Assembly: GCA_033675265.1 (NCBI GenBank) | Contig: JAUJYZ010001384.1 | Location: 152,001 to 216,000 of the forward strand | Direction of reading: 5' to 3' | Length of the DNA: 64,000 bases | From: Actinostola sp. cb2023 | Lineage: Eukaryota > Cnidaria > Anthozoa > Actiniaria > Actinostolidae | Notes under the pieces: model-generated | What the model was told of the DNA's origin: nothing | Database searches by the model: none | Seen by the model: only the letters and a program-made list of their open reading frames with translations | Shown here: one piece after another, positions 1-10,623 of the stretch | Layout of the letters: every line of letters starts with the position of its first letter | Numbering within the stretch: the first letter of the stretch is position 1 | Made by a program: the position numbers and the translations under genes

Positions 1-1
1 G

Positions 2-103
2 TGCTCCGTCTCGTTCCAGTCATACGAGATACACATATCCTCACTGAGCCCTATCCCGTCGATATTGATATACTCCGGCAACGCTCCCCCTTTGATTACA
101 CAA
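2..103 (-). repeat. Partial tandem copy of the CCDC3-like exon
   Basis: Bases 2-103 match 179-280 with no difference that I can see, at an offset of 177 bp. On the minus strand this is a second copy of the exon part coding the stretch from VIKGGALPEY to the DWNETEH region, lying about 27 bp beyond the exon's donor. I see no acceptor directly before it, so it is more likely an intronic duplication than a spliced alternative exon. The window edge cuts it off. Confidence 0.85.
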
Positions 104-130
104 ATGACTATATACTTCTCACTCACTTAC

Positions 131-684
131 CGTTTTAAGAAGAACGTGTAGTTTTGCCCATGGTACGCATGATAGTCATGCTCCGTCTCGTTCCAGTCAT
201 ACGAGATACACATATCCTCACTGAGCCCTATCCCGTCGATATTGATATACTCCGGCAACGCTCCCCCTTTGATTACACAATGGATTTTCACACTGACGTT
301 ATACGGATCCGTACTGCAGTTGTGCCTCGGCTCGATGGAGGACGACACATTCATAGGTACAGTGGTAGGGACACTAGTGGTCGTGGGAATTGGCGTCGGT
401 TCGGGGGTCGCATACTCAGTTTCATTCCCGGTTGAATTCCCGGTTGAATTCAGGCCGATTTTCTCCAAGATCGCCGCAGTGGTGGGCGGTGGAATCGTCG
501 TCAACGGAGCAGGCTTTCTACACGGACTGTCCATGATTTCTGCGAAGATGATGATATCTGCGTCCATGCTTCTCTCGACTATACTCTGAGGCTCCCAGAC
601 GAAGAAGTCGTACGGCCGTGAGCAGAAGCCATTAACAGACACAGCGCACACTCCCAGGAGTATCAGTAAAGTAACGTTGAACAT
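131..684 (-). CDS. First coding exon of a secreted CCDC3-like glycoprotein
   Basis: This open exon starts at the ATG at 684 and ends at a strong donor (GTAAGTGAG) at 130. It encodes about 184 residues. A signal peptide is clear (MFNVTLLILLGVCAVSVNG), followed by a Cys-containing segment (FCSRPYDFF), a hydrophobic strand (ADIIIFAEIM), a Thr/Pro-rich linker with many NxS/T glycosylation sites, and a second half (YNVSVKIHCVIKGG, then NYTFFLKR). The order of strands and cysteines resembles the N-terminal domain of vertebrate CCDC3 (favine), as I recall it; an NTR/TIMP-type fold is the alternative. The rest of the gene lies to the left of the window. Function is unknown here; secretion is the safe inference. 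Confidence 0.7.
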
Positions 685-1185
685 TTCGTCTTCTTCGCTG
701 CAACTTCGATCTCTCGTCTCACCAGTTCAAATCTAAGTGCGCTGGTGTGCTTGAAAGCATCATGTTATACAGCGCCGTGAGAAGGGCGTTAGCAATGATT
801 CTACAGGTATTTCTGAGGAACTAGATCAACTAGCCAATCAGAAACGAGAACGGAGTGACGCAATACAAGACACGTGAATTTTTAATACGTTATGGAATTC
901 CACCTGCGTGTTGATATTTAAATCAATATAGAAAGGATTTTGATTGTTATTTTTGCGTTTAGAGGTTCAGTCACATGTATCGCAGTCCAAATTTTATTTC
1001 CGAGAAAGAAAACAAGGGTATAAATTAATTCCCTTGAGCGGGATGGAAAGTTATTTGCAAAATAGATAAGACTAACGAGTAACATTTGAGTACGGCATTC
1101 GATATATAATAAACATTGCAATTGAGAAGAGCAAATATATACTTCTTATAAACGATCAGAATTCGCCGTGTCTTTTGACATGTTT
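685..1185. other. Upstream region, no feature recognised
   Basis: AT-rich sequence upstream of the CCDC3-like exon; it should hold its promoter and 5' UTR. No coding pattern, long repeat or clear TATA box was found. Confidence 0.4.
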
Positions 1186-1217
1186 GAGTGATTCCAATAA
1201 ACCTGAGCACTTCTAAT

Positions 1218-1502
1218 AGGCCCTTTGCAGTTTACAGTCACATGCCAATATATCGCTTGAATAACGAATGAACTGCATGAGCCGAAGATCCCATGGGAAC
1301 GGCTCTGCTGACTGGCAAACAAACTTTGAGACGTTGATTGAGAAAGATCGACAATCAACTGGAGGTTGAAAAATAGCATTTCAAATAGATTTCTTTTCTT
1401 TACTGTCACTACTGATATCATGTAAGATTCTTCAAATAAATAAAATCATGATTTTTTTGCCAGTCAGTACAACCACGTGATCGTAATCCTGCAAAGGGTC
1501 TA
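1218..1502. mobile_element. Nested insertion with CCCTTTGCAG inverted ends
   Basis: The ends CCCTTTGCAG and CTGCAAAGGG are inverted repeats inside the host MITE. The interior (about 1270-1490) has a diverged copy at about 28768-29135; both contain GGCAAACAAACTTTGA and TACAACCACGTGAT. Confidence 0.6.
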
Positions 1503-1554
1503 TTAGTTGTCGATGTTTATTAGATGCAAAGGAACAAAAGAAAACAAAAGAGTA

Positions 1555-1696
1555 CAGGGGCGTATCTAGGACCTTTACTTTGCAGGCATGTGCACTCAAA
1601 AACATGCGCTGAAAACCCTGCCTGTGAAGCGGGGTTGTGTATGTGCGTGCACTCATCATTTGCGGCCTACATGCCTATAGGCTGGCTACGCCAATG
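1555..1696. mobile_element. Second nested insertion, hAT-like ends
   Basis: The left end CAGGGGCGTATCTAGG and right end TGGCTACGCCAATG are imperfect inverted repeats. The left end resembles the hAT-like element at 10643-10767. The flanks (AAGAGTA and GAGTGTC) join to the sequence seen uninterrupted at about 25464. Confidence 0.45.
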
Positions 1697-1741
1697 GAGT
1701 GTCTAATAGTACGTGTGTAGTAAGGCTTAGTGGAATCACTC

Positions 1742-2227
1742 TAAGCTGGCATGAAGTTACTAAAATAATAATAAAGACTTGAAGTTTAGAAAGTTATTGA
1801 TTGTAAAAAATATTTTCACTGTCCATCATACTATGTTATTCTAAATCTTGGTGAGCTAGCTCGAAAACGAATGTTACTCTAGCTCTCCAGCACTTCTACC
1901 TTATTTACTATTTAACCTATTTACAATTTACACTATCATTTTATTCTCCTCCTTAATTTTATTTATCAATACAAAAAAACTTGTAATATTATGTAAAGTG
2001 CAAATAAAGTATTCTTCTTCTTCTTCTTCTCCTTGACTATATTTTCAACGAACTATGGAATGCTGTAGTACATGTATTTAGAATCTACCTCTGCAAATAA
2101 CTTTTACTTTGAAATCTAAAGTACCAGTACATTTTCAAAAATAGTTCAATACCAAACAATCTGTGCTTGGTGACCTAAGACTTGTGTGTTAGAGGAGTGC
2201 TCATGCAGTCACTATTAAAGCACTTCA
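1742..2227. other. Spacer with a short TTC run
   Basis: AT-rich spacer. A (TTC)n run sits near 2014-2034. Nothing else was recognised. Confidence 0.4.
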
Positions 2228-2447
2228 TCAAACAAAGCCGATGTCAAAGTTTGTAGATGATCTAAACTTTAGCCGATAACAATCCTCGCGTCGAATGAAC
2301 AACTCCCCACTCGGTTGATTCACTGGAACAAACACACACTCTTCGGCCTCAGTGGAAATCAGTCCAAAACCATGAAAATTTCCAATGAATTTCCATTGGG
2401 ATACAATGTACTCGGGGCTAAAGCCAAAATGCGTGGCGGCAAACAAC
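2228..2447 (-). CDS. Orphan coding-like segment, possible terminal exon
   Basis: The minus frame is open to a stop at 2228-2230 and encodes about 72 residues of protein-like composition (for example SPEYIVSQWKFIGNF, CVFVPVNQPSGELF, NFDIGFV), unlike the repeat-derived frames around it. It opens just after a TAG, without a good ATG. It could be the last exon of a minus-strand gene, but no partner exon was found between it and VCPIP1, or it could be a decayed fragment. I do not recognise the family. Confidence 0.3.
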
Positions 2448-2689
2448 GTCGTTTTCTGGTAGCTCTCTCTCGCGCGCGCAATACCGCGCTAAGCAAGGAG
2501 CAAATAATCCCGCCTCTTCTTCCCAGGGTGCGTTTATGCAGACAAAATAGAGCAATACATTTATTGAAATGATTTGCGTCTTTTTACAATTCGTGTCGAG
2601 GGAAAAGCAGTTTTGACTGCAGAACAAATGAAATCAGAACATAAACTAAATACAGTAACCACAAGCTACACTTGATGTCATACACGCCC

Positions 2690-2850
2690 TCGGTGTTCAA
2701 ACACTTAACTCCTAGTGCTAATTGGACAGTCGTCCTACCTCTTGCCTCCCTGGGAACACTTGACCTAGTGCTAATCTATTTCCCCATTAGACAGTCGGTC
2801 CTACCCCTCCCCTCCCTGGGATAGATCAGGGGGGGGGGGGGGGGGGGGAG
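2690..2850. repeat. Two direct repeats followed by a G run
   Basis: A block containing CTAGTGCTAAT, a GACAGTCG motif and CTCCCTGGGA occurs twice (about 2705-2757 and 2763-2822). A run of about 18 G follows at 2829-2847. Confidence 0.6.
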
Positions 2851-3089
2851 GGCTATAGTATTATTAAAGTATACTATTTCTACAGTCGTATAGACACAGT
2901 TTCACGGGTACTCTATTTTAAACTATAAGATTCTCAATTCTGTCCAACTTTGTATCTATATATTTCTTAATGCAACCATGTGATACCATTCTGTCCATCG
3001 GTGCTGCTTGTCCTACCATGAAGACTGTTGCTACCATGCACATATACTGTGAGCCCTCTGTTTGGTAGTGAGCTGTCACTCCATCACAC

Positions 3090-3390
3090 GATTCGTTGCC
3101 CTGTCTCACATAAGTTACCATGGTAACTACTGATCTGTTACCAAGGCAACGGACAAGTTTTTCAGTCAAAACAGTAACGTTCATTTCAGATTCATTTCAG
3201 ATGTTGCCAAGACCACAGCAGTCGGGATGATCGACCGTTGTCATGACTACTGCTATTGCTCACCATGGCAACGAACACTTTACGTCATTTCAGGCGTTGC
3301 TATGGTTACAGTTTCATTACTTTTACACAGGCTCGATTCGTCATTCAGTAACTCTGATTCATCAGACGTTGCTATAGTTACGGCGGATTG
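3090..3390. promoter_or_regulatory. Cluster of X-box-like palindromes
   Basis: GTTACCATGGTAAC (about 3114) and GTTACCAAGGCAAC (about 3139) fit the RFX X-box consensus GTNRCC-(0-3)-RGYAAC. Weaker relatives occur near 3261, 3296 and 3370; the last two lie inside VCPIP1 exon 8, where they encode repeated VTIAT. Regulatory use is inference only. Confidence 0.3.
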
Positions 3391-4203
3391 GTCTGTTTCC
3401 TTGGAGATACTGGGATCATTGGGTGTGTTGACTCCTTCCTCTGTTGCTTCTTTTTCCTCTAAATTATTTTCTTTTGTACATAAATCTGGACTTGGGTTCC
3501 CTGTGGTATCATCTTTGGTCTCAGTGGTCTCGTCCCGAGGGATTCCCGTGTCCTCATGGAAGGAATCTAAGCTTGGGTTCCCTGTGGTAGCATCTTTGGT
3601 CTCAGTGGTCTCGTCCCGAGGGATTCCCGTGTCCTCGTGGAAGGAATCTGAGCTTGGGTTCCCTGTGGTAGCATCTTTGGTCTCCGTGGATGCTTCAGTG
3701 GCTTGATTCGGGATCTCGTCCCGAGGGAATCCCGTGTCCTCGTGGAAGGAATCTGAGCTTGGGTTCCCTGTGGTAGCATCTTTGGTCTCCGTGGTTACTT
3801 CAGTGGCTTGATTCGGGATCTCGTCCCGAGGGAATCCCGTTTCAACTTCCATAGAATCGGGACCAACATCTTTATGGCTTTCTTCAGACATAGCAGGACC
3901 TTCATTGACACGTGCATGCGTCGAACCTTCCATTGTGACATCCGCTGTACCAAATGTTTGTTGGCTCTGTTCCTTTGGGTCCAAAGGTTTCTGTTCACTT
4001 CCGGCTTGAGTAGTTTCCATGGCAACTATATCTACTTCCTGTTCGTTCGCCATTTCAGTATCTGCTCTCTCTCCAACGTATTGATCTGAGACTTGGTTCT
4101 CATTGGCTGAGACTGTTGTTTCACTGGACCCTTTGTCTGGTGCTGCGGTTTGTAAACTTGGAGTAATTACTGCAGTTTCTGTCGTAGTAGAGGTACTGGA
4201 TGT
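3280..4203 (-). CDS. VCPIP1: VCPIP1 exon 8: acidic tail with internal repeats
   Basis: The last exon gives 307 codons and the stop. Acceptor ctag|ACA is at 4203. It is rich in Thr, Glu and Ser. Four in-frame repeats lie at about 3491-3842: two 27-residue units and two longer units (one 35 residues) with the additional IPNQATE segment, each with TGNPS, SFHEDTG and PRDE motifs. All units stay in frame. Confidence 0.85.
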   Translation of the reverse strand, partial: TSSTSTTTETAVITPSLQTAAPDKGSSETTVSANENQVSDQYVGERADTEMANEQEVDIVAMETTQAGSEQKPLDPKEQSQQTFGTADVTMEGSTHARVNEGPAMSEESHKDVGPDSMEVETGFPRDEIPNQATEVTTETKDATTGNPSSDSFHEDTGFPRDEIPNQATEASTETKDATTGNPSSDSFHEDTGIPRDETTETKDATTGNPSLDSFHEDTGIPRDETTETKDDTTGNPSPDLCTKENNLEEKEATEEGVNTPNDPSISKETDQSAVTIATSDESELLNDESSLCKSNETVTIATPEMT

Positions 4204-7200
4204 CTAGAAGAAACCAATCGAAAATGTAACTACAGCTGAACCTCTCGTAAGCGACCACCCTTGTTATAAAGCAAGGTGGTTGATTATGGGAGGTGGTCAC
4301 TTACAAGAGGTACATTTAGTAACAATTATAGCCGAACCTCTCAGACAAGGTGGTCGCTTACATAAGGTGGTCGCTTACAAGATGTAATAGTTATATTCGA
4401 ACCTCTCGTAAGCGACCACCCTTGGTATGAGGCAAGTTGGTTGCTTACATGAGGTGGTCACTTACAAGCTGTAATAGTTGTAGCCGAACCTCATGTAAGC
4501 GACCACCCTTGTTGTCAGGCAAGTTGGTCGATTACGTGAGGTGGTCGCTTACAAGATGTAATAGTTGTAGCCAAACCTCTTGTAAGCAACCACCCTCGCT
4601 TACAAGATGTAATAGTTGTAGCCGAACCTCTCGTAAGCGACCATCCTTGTTGTCAGGCAAGGTGGTCGATTACGTGAGGTGGTCGCTTACAAGAGGTAAT
4701 AGTTAAAGTGGTTCGACCATAAAGCTTTCTTTCACTTCCTCACCCTCATTCACTTTTCAGCTATATTTCGCGCATGCGCAGTTCTCCCCTACCTGTTGTT
4801 TTTCTGGTTGCCTTGGAGACACAGATGACGAATCCAACATGGACCTTCCCTCCCCCGTGAATGCCATCCGACTCGAGTTCCGGTTAGTTATCGCTCCACT
4901 GAATGACGCTTCGGTGTTTATAACAGAAGATGATGGGTGGGGAGTCCGCTGACCAGTAGCTAAAGTTTCTTGGGTGATTGGTTGGACACGTACGTGGACT
5001 TTACCAAGGCAAAGGTCTAAACGATCTTTATCTTTGTTGTATGCAAAGACCTAAGGGATAATGAACATAGAAACAATATAAGATGGCATACAGCAATCAT
5101 TTGATCAGTATTAAAAGGCTTATTTGAAACATTGCGAGTTTTATGAAACACATTTGCCTTATTTGGAAACTTTCCTCGGATTTCCTAATTTGGAATAAGC
5201 ATTTTCGCCTTATTTGGAAAATGTCTTCCGCTTTCCTTATTTGGACTTTGCATTTTCACCTTATTTGGAAACTTTCCTACGATTTCCTTATTTGGATTTA
5301 GCATTTTCACCTTATTTGGAAAATGTTTTCCACTTTCCTTATTTGGTCTAAGCATTTTCACCTTATTTGGAAACTTTCCTGCAATTTCCTTGGATTTAGC
5401 ATTTTCACCTTATTTGGAAAATGTCTTCCATTTTCCTTATTTGGACTAACCATTTTCACCTTATTTGGAAAATGTCTTCCGCTTTCCTTATTTGGACTAG
5501 GCATTTTCACCATATTTGGAAATTATCTTCAATTTACCATATTTGAACTAATGTTCTTTTACCTTATTTGGAAAATACTACCGCTTTCCTTATTTAGACT
5601 ACATACTTTTACCTTATTTGGGAATTGTCTTACGAATGCCTTACTTGAAATAGATAAAATTATTTTCCTTATATGGAAAATATTTTGCAATTTCCTTATT
5701 TGGCATATATATTTTTACCTTATTTGGGAATTGTAAAAATGTACAAAATATACCTTACTTGAAATAGATAAAAAAAAGTTCATTATTTGACAAATACATG
5801 TATCTTGCAATTTCCTTATTTAGCATATACAGTCATTCTCAAAAAGGTTGTCCAGATGAAAAGACTACAGTACTACAATAAAGTCACATGATTCATTATG
5901 TATTTAATTTCCTTGCGAGGAAGTTCAATTTGAGATGCAAAAGTACACGGCATTGTGAGAACTGAATGTAATGGCGCTGGTATCAACTCGCAGTTCCGCG
6001 AGCAGTAATTGAAAACATAATGAATCACGTGACTTTATTGTAGTATTGTAGTCTTTTCACCTGGACAACCTTTTTGAGAATAACTGTATATTATTTACCT
6101 TATTTGGGAGGTTAGGCAGGGTACAATGTTGGTCATGTGCCAAGTTTCCAAGGCTGTTAAAGGCAAGGTTGTAGTAGTATCCGCCATTATCAAACATATC
6201 AGGGCTTCTACATGCCATCTCCCACATATCGTTAGGCATGGCACTCGTCAGGGCACTCATTAGTGCTGACGCTAATGCTGATGTATCAACATCCACTGAA
6301 ACAAGAAATAAGTAACTTTAACAACAATGAATTCAAAGTATCTAATATTGTAAAAAAATATTAGGCATTACAGTTTAAATATAATAAAATTACCTGTAAA
6401 AAAATGATAATTTATAAATTTAAAAGAGTTCATAATGCTATGAACCGAGCTGAAAATACAGTGATTTGACAAGGAAATTTATATATTCCACTGGCCACAT
6501 CAGCTACTATTTAAAGGTGCGGTAATACGAGCAACAAAATCGTGCAACTTGTCGCGCAACATTGTTCAGATTATTGCATTGCAAGTTGCAGAGCAATGTT
6601 TCTGGTATTACCATCGTTCGCGCAACAAATTAAATTTTCGGTGTTGCAGGTTGCAAAACTTTGTTGCATGAAGTAGAGAAAGAGCTTCTACTTTGCGCAA
6701 CAAAGTTTTGCATCCTACAACACGAAAATGTGTTGCGCGACAAGTTGCATGAATGGTGGCAATACGAGAAACATTGCTCTGCAACTTGCAATGCAACAAT
6801 GTTGCGTGATAAGTTGCACGATTTTGTTGCCCGTATTACTGCACCTTAACTGATAAAGGAAACATTTTTATTTTTGTGACGTCACAAAGATAAAAAATAT
6901 AATTAAATTGATATTTAAAATTATAATTATGCGTACCATCCATAGGCGAATCCTCAGTTTTCTTCTCCTTCGAAGTTTCTTCAGCACTTAACCTATCCTC
7001 CTCTCCCACAGCACCAGCGACATCCATTTTCTTCTCCTCCGGAATATCCCAATTTTCTTTAGGTGCAGGCTCAGGTTTAGGGGGAGGCAGTACTTCTACC
7101 ATCACCTTATCTCCATCTTGTATGGATATTGGTTCTTCTTCCTTGCCTTCTTCAGGGGGGTGCAGCAAACGTGGTGGGAAACCATATCTGATTTTCTGCT

Positions 7201-7867
7201 CCTTAGAGGGTACCCCTAGTGCGTTTTCGATGGCTTGTTGTAATTGGGTGTAGGTTACGTTTAGGGGTAGGGTAAGGTCGTGTTGACCACCGCTTGATGA
7301 TGATAAACGTATCCGTTTGTTATTTCTGGGAGCTGGGGCTGTGGTGGGTCTTGGTGAGGAAGGACTGGGTTCGGGCTTAGTAACCTGGAAACATTAAACA
7401 TTCCTGGTTGTCACTAGCGATGCAAGCGCAGGCATACATTTTCCATTTCTTGTGCTAGTGCTTATGTTGGATTATCATCATCATCATCACCACCATCCAT
7501 CGCCAACACCTCCAACACCATCATCAACACCATCATCACCACCAACACCATCATCAACACCACCAACATCATTATCATCATCATCACCAACATCATTATC
7601 ATCATCGCCACCAACACCAACACCATCATCATCAACACCACCATCAACACCACCACCACCATCAACACCACCAACATCATTATCATCATCATCACCAACA
7701 CCATCATCACCACCAACATCATTATCATCACCATTATCATCATCAATATCATCATCATCAATAACAACACCATAACCACCACCACCACCATTGTCTACTA
7801 CATGTACATACATGTATCTTCATCATCATTATCAATGCCATCACCACCACCAACATCATCATCATTT

Positions 7868-7900
<33 letters not shown>

Positions 7901-8346
7901 CCATCATTATCATCACCATCACCATTACATCATCACCACCACACCATCATTATCATCACCATCACCACCATTATCATCACCACCATCACCACCACCACCA
8001 CCATCCTTTTCATCCTATTTCTGTACCTGTGTTTTTGCTGGACTTTTCTCAGGGGTCTTCTGACGTCTACTTTGCCTATTCTGTGTCAGTTGTGCATTAT
8101 GCTCTGTCTTAATCTGCACTCTCCTCTCTGCATCACTCTTGGTCAGCTCTTCCTTGTGAAACGTCTTTTTCTTTTGCCCAGTAAGTATAATCTTAGAAGG
8201 AATGAATAGGTTCACTGCAGAATCCTCTGCGTTGGATGAGCTGGCGCCAAGATTTGGGATATCAGGATGAGCACCTAAGAAAGAAAACAAAACAGTTGGC
8301 TAGGACTTTTGACTTTGTGTGTCAGCTTAGCTACACAAATGTTCTC

Positions 8347-8384
<38 letters not shown>

Positions 8385-10560
8385 TTACTTTATTTACATG
8401 TATATCATGGTTAAAAACATCAGTACAAGGCTACAGTATATACAATTAAAAACAGTATATAACTCAACAAAACTGGTTGACGTGTTTGCCGTGTGGGAGT
8501 CCAGTGACGAGAACAGCTCTTGAAACATGCGAGTGATGTTGATGCTCTTAATTTATTGAGAACTGGAAGCCCGTTTCATTACACACCCGTTCAGAGATAT
8601 ATAGGCCAGTTGTTTAAAGTGGTGGCGGCTAAATGGGATGCCTCAAAAGGACCTTTGAGTGTCAAACAATAGAGCGAATCTATTGTGTTACTGCATCGTT
8701 CTATTGTTATATATTAATGAGGTCCTTTTGAGGCATCCCTTTTAGCCTCCACCGTTTAAAGTGCATATGACATGAACATTTTTATTTGCCTCAATTATGC
8801 AGATTATTGGTAGTATCAAAGAAACATAATCAATTTTCTGTGAAATGATTGCTTTGAAAGATATTTTTGAAAAATACATCAGCTGTTATGACGTCACTGT
8901 GTTTGAATCTGAGCCTCAAAAATAACCAAAATAGTCATACTTTTGTCCGACCGTAAGACAAAAACATAAACAGGTAAAGCTTCTAACTTTTTTGGTGTTT
9001 AAAGTATTATATCTGTACTTTTAATCTACTTCAAATTGTTTGTTGTTCTTTTCGTTTTCTAGCACAAAAAGCGATCGACGTGACGTCACACTTCGCAACA
9101 TGTTTTTCACAAATATCTCTAAAAGCAATAATTTAATCAAAAATTATTTGTGATATTATTATTTCCATCACTAATCTATGTTATAAAATGAAATAAAAAA
9201 CATTGTGTCATAAGCACTTTAAATATTATCTACTGAGAACTCTATAATACATGTACATGTAGGTTTTTTAGAGCTTTCATTTACTTAATATGTAATTCTG
9301 AAGAAAATACCCTGTATAAAGTAAGGTACAAGTAACTACTCTTCCCAACGGTTAGTTATCACATACTATACATGTATACTTCATTATGGCTGTGTTTTCA
9401 GCATGGTTGTACCTTGTGGTGTAGTGGTAACACATCGGACTATCACATACATATATACTTCATTATAGCTGTGTTTTCAGCGTGGTTGTACCTTGTGGTG
9501 TAGTGGTAATACATTTTTACATCGGACTATCACATACATACATGTACATGTATATACTTCATTATGGCTGTGTTTCCAGCATGGTTGTACCTTGTGGTGT
9601 AGTGGTAACACATCGGACTATCACATACATTATACTTCATTATGGCTGTGTTTCCAGCATGGTTGTACCTTGTGGTGTAGTGGTAACACATCGGACTATA
9701 GCATCCTGAAACCATAGGGTCGAGTTCCGCGAAGGCACATATTTTCTCGTTCTAATATTATTCTTTAATTTACTCTACTCTCAAATGATGATGATAATTA
9801 ACAATAATGATGATGATGGTCACACTCGATATCCAAACCATCATTAAACATGTACTGAGGTTGATGATGATGACATTTGATATCCAAACCAATATTAATT
9901 CATCATAATCACCTTTATTTTCGCCCTCTTTCTTTGCCGTCTGTCTAAGTATGGTGTCTACCACTTTCTGCACCAGTCTCTCACTGCCAAACTCTCCAGG
10001 ATAATATTTTTGGACCAGTTTCTGGGCAACGGCATAAACATTGGAATTCAAAGACGGATCGGTTTCATACTGAAACCAGTAAACGTTCTCCTTGATGGCT
10101 GTGCCTCCCCAATCAAGAGATACTGGGAAGCTGAGGAGATTCAATAATGGATGTTAGTTTGATCATGCATACATGTACGTGTATGGTGTAAAGTCCAGGG
10201 GGGGGGGGGGGGGGGGGGGGGGGGTACTCAGGGGTATCAGTGAAAGGGAGGTGCGAAGACTTTTTTTGGGTTTGAAATTCGTGGCTTGGGACTTTTCTTG
10301 GGTTAGCAATTTTCTGGTGGACTTCTTTTGATATAAAGATTTTGGCAAGGACTTTTTTGGGGGGTTGATAAAAATGATATCCTCGCATTCTCTTGGTGTT
10401 TTTACCTTTTTTTACGCAGAGAAAAAAATGGGTTATTTTGGGGGTTATGTTCTGGGCTGTTGGACTTCTTTGGGGTCTTGTTTTTGCGTAATGGACTTTT
10501 TGGGGGTTAAAAAGTTTGGCCTCATTCGCACCTCCCCATCACTGATACCCCTGAGTAACC

Positions 10561-10623
<63 letters not shown>

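Larger units (their letters stand above)
1186..1741. mobile_element. Tc1/mariner-like MITE carrying two nested insertions
   Basis: The inverted ends are AGTGATTCCAATAAACC (left) and GGAATCACT (right). The same family occurs as a compact 145-bp copy at 25381-25525. Against that copy this one has two extra blocks, 1218-1502 and about 1555-1696, so the compact copy acts as the empty site for both. Confidence 0.7.

Noticed and set aside
3227..3706. Plus-strand 159-residue frame
   Set aside because: Antisense shadow of VCPIP1 exon 8 repeats.
9663..9745. Functional tRNA gene
   Set aside because: Boxes A and B are present but the anticodon stem is poorly paired and the 5' half is repeated, fitting a SINE.
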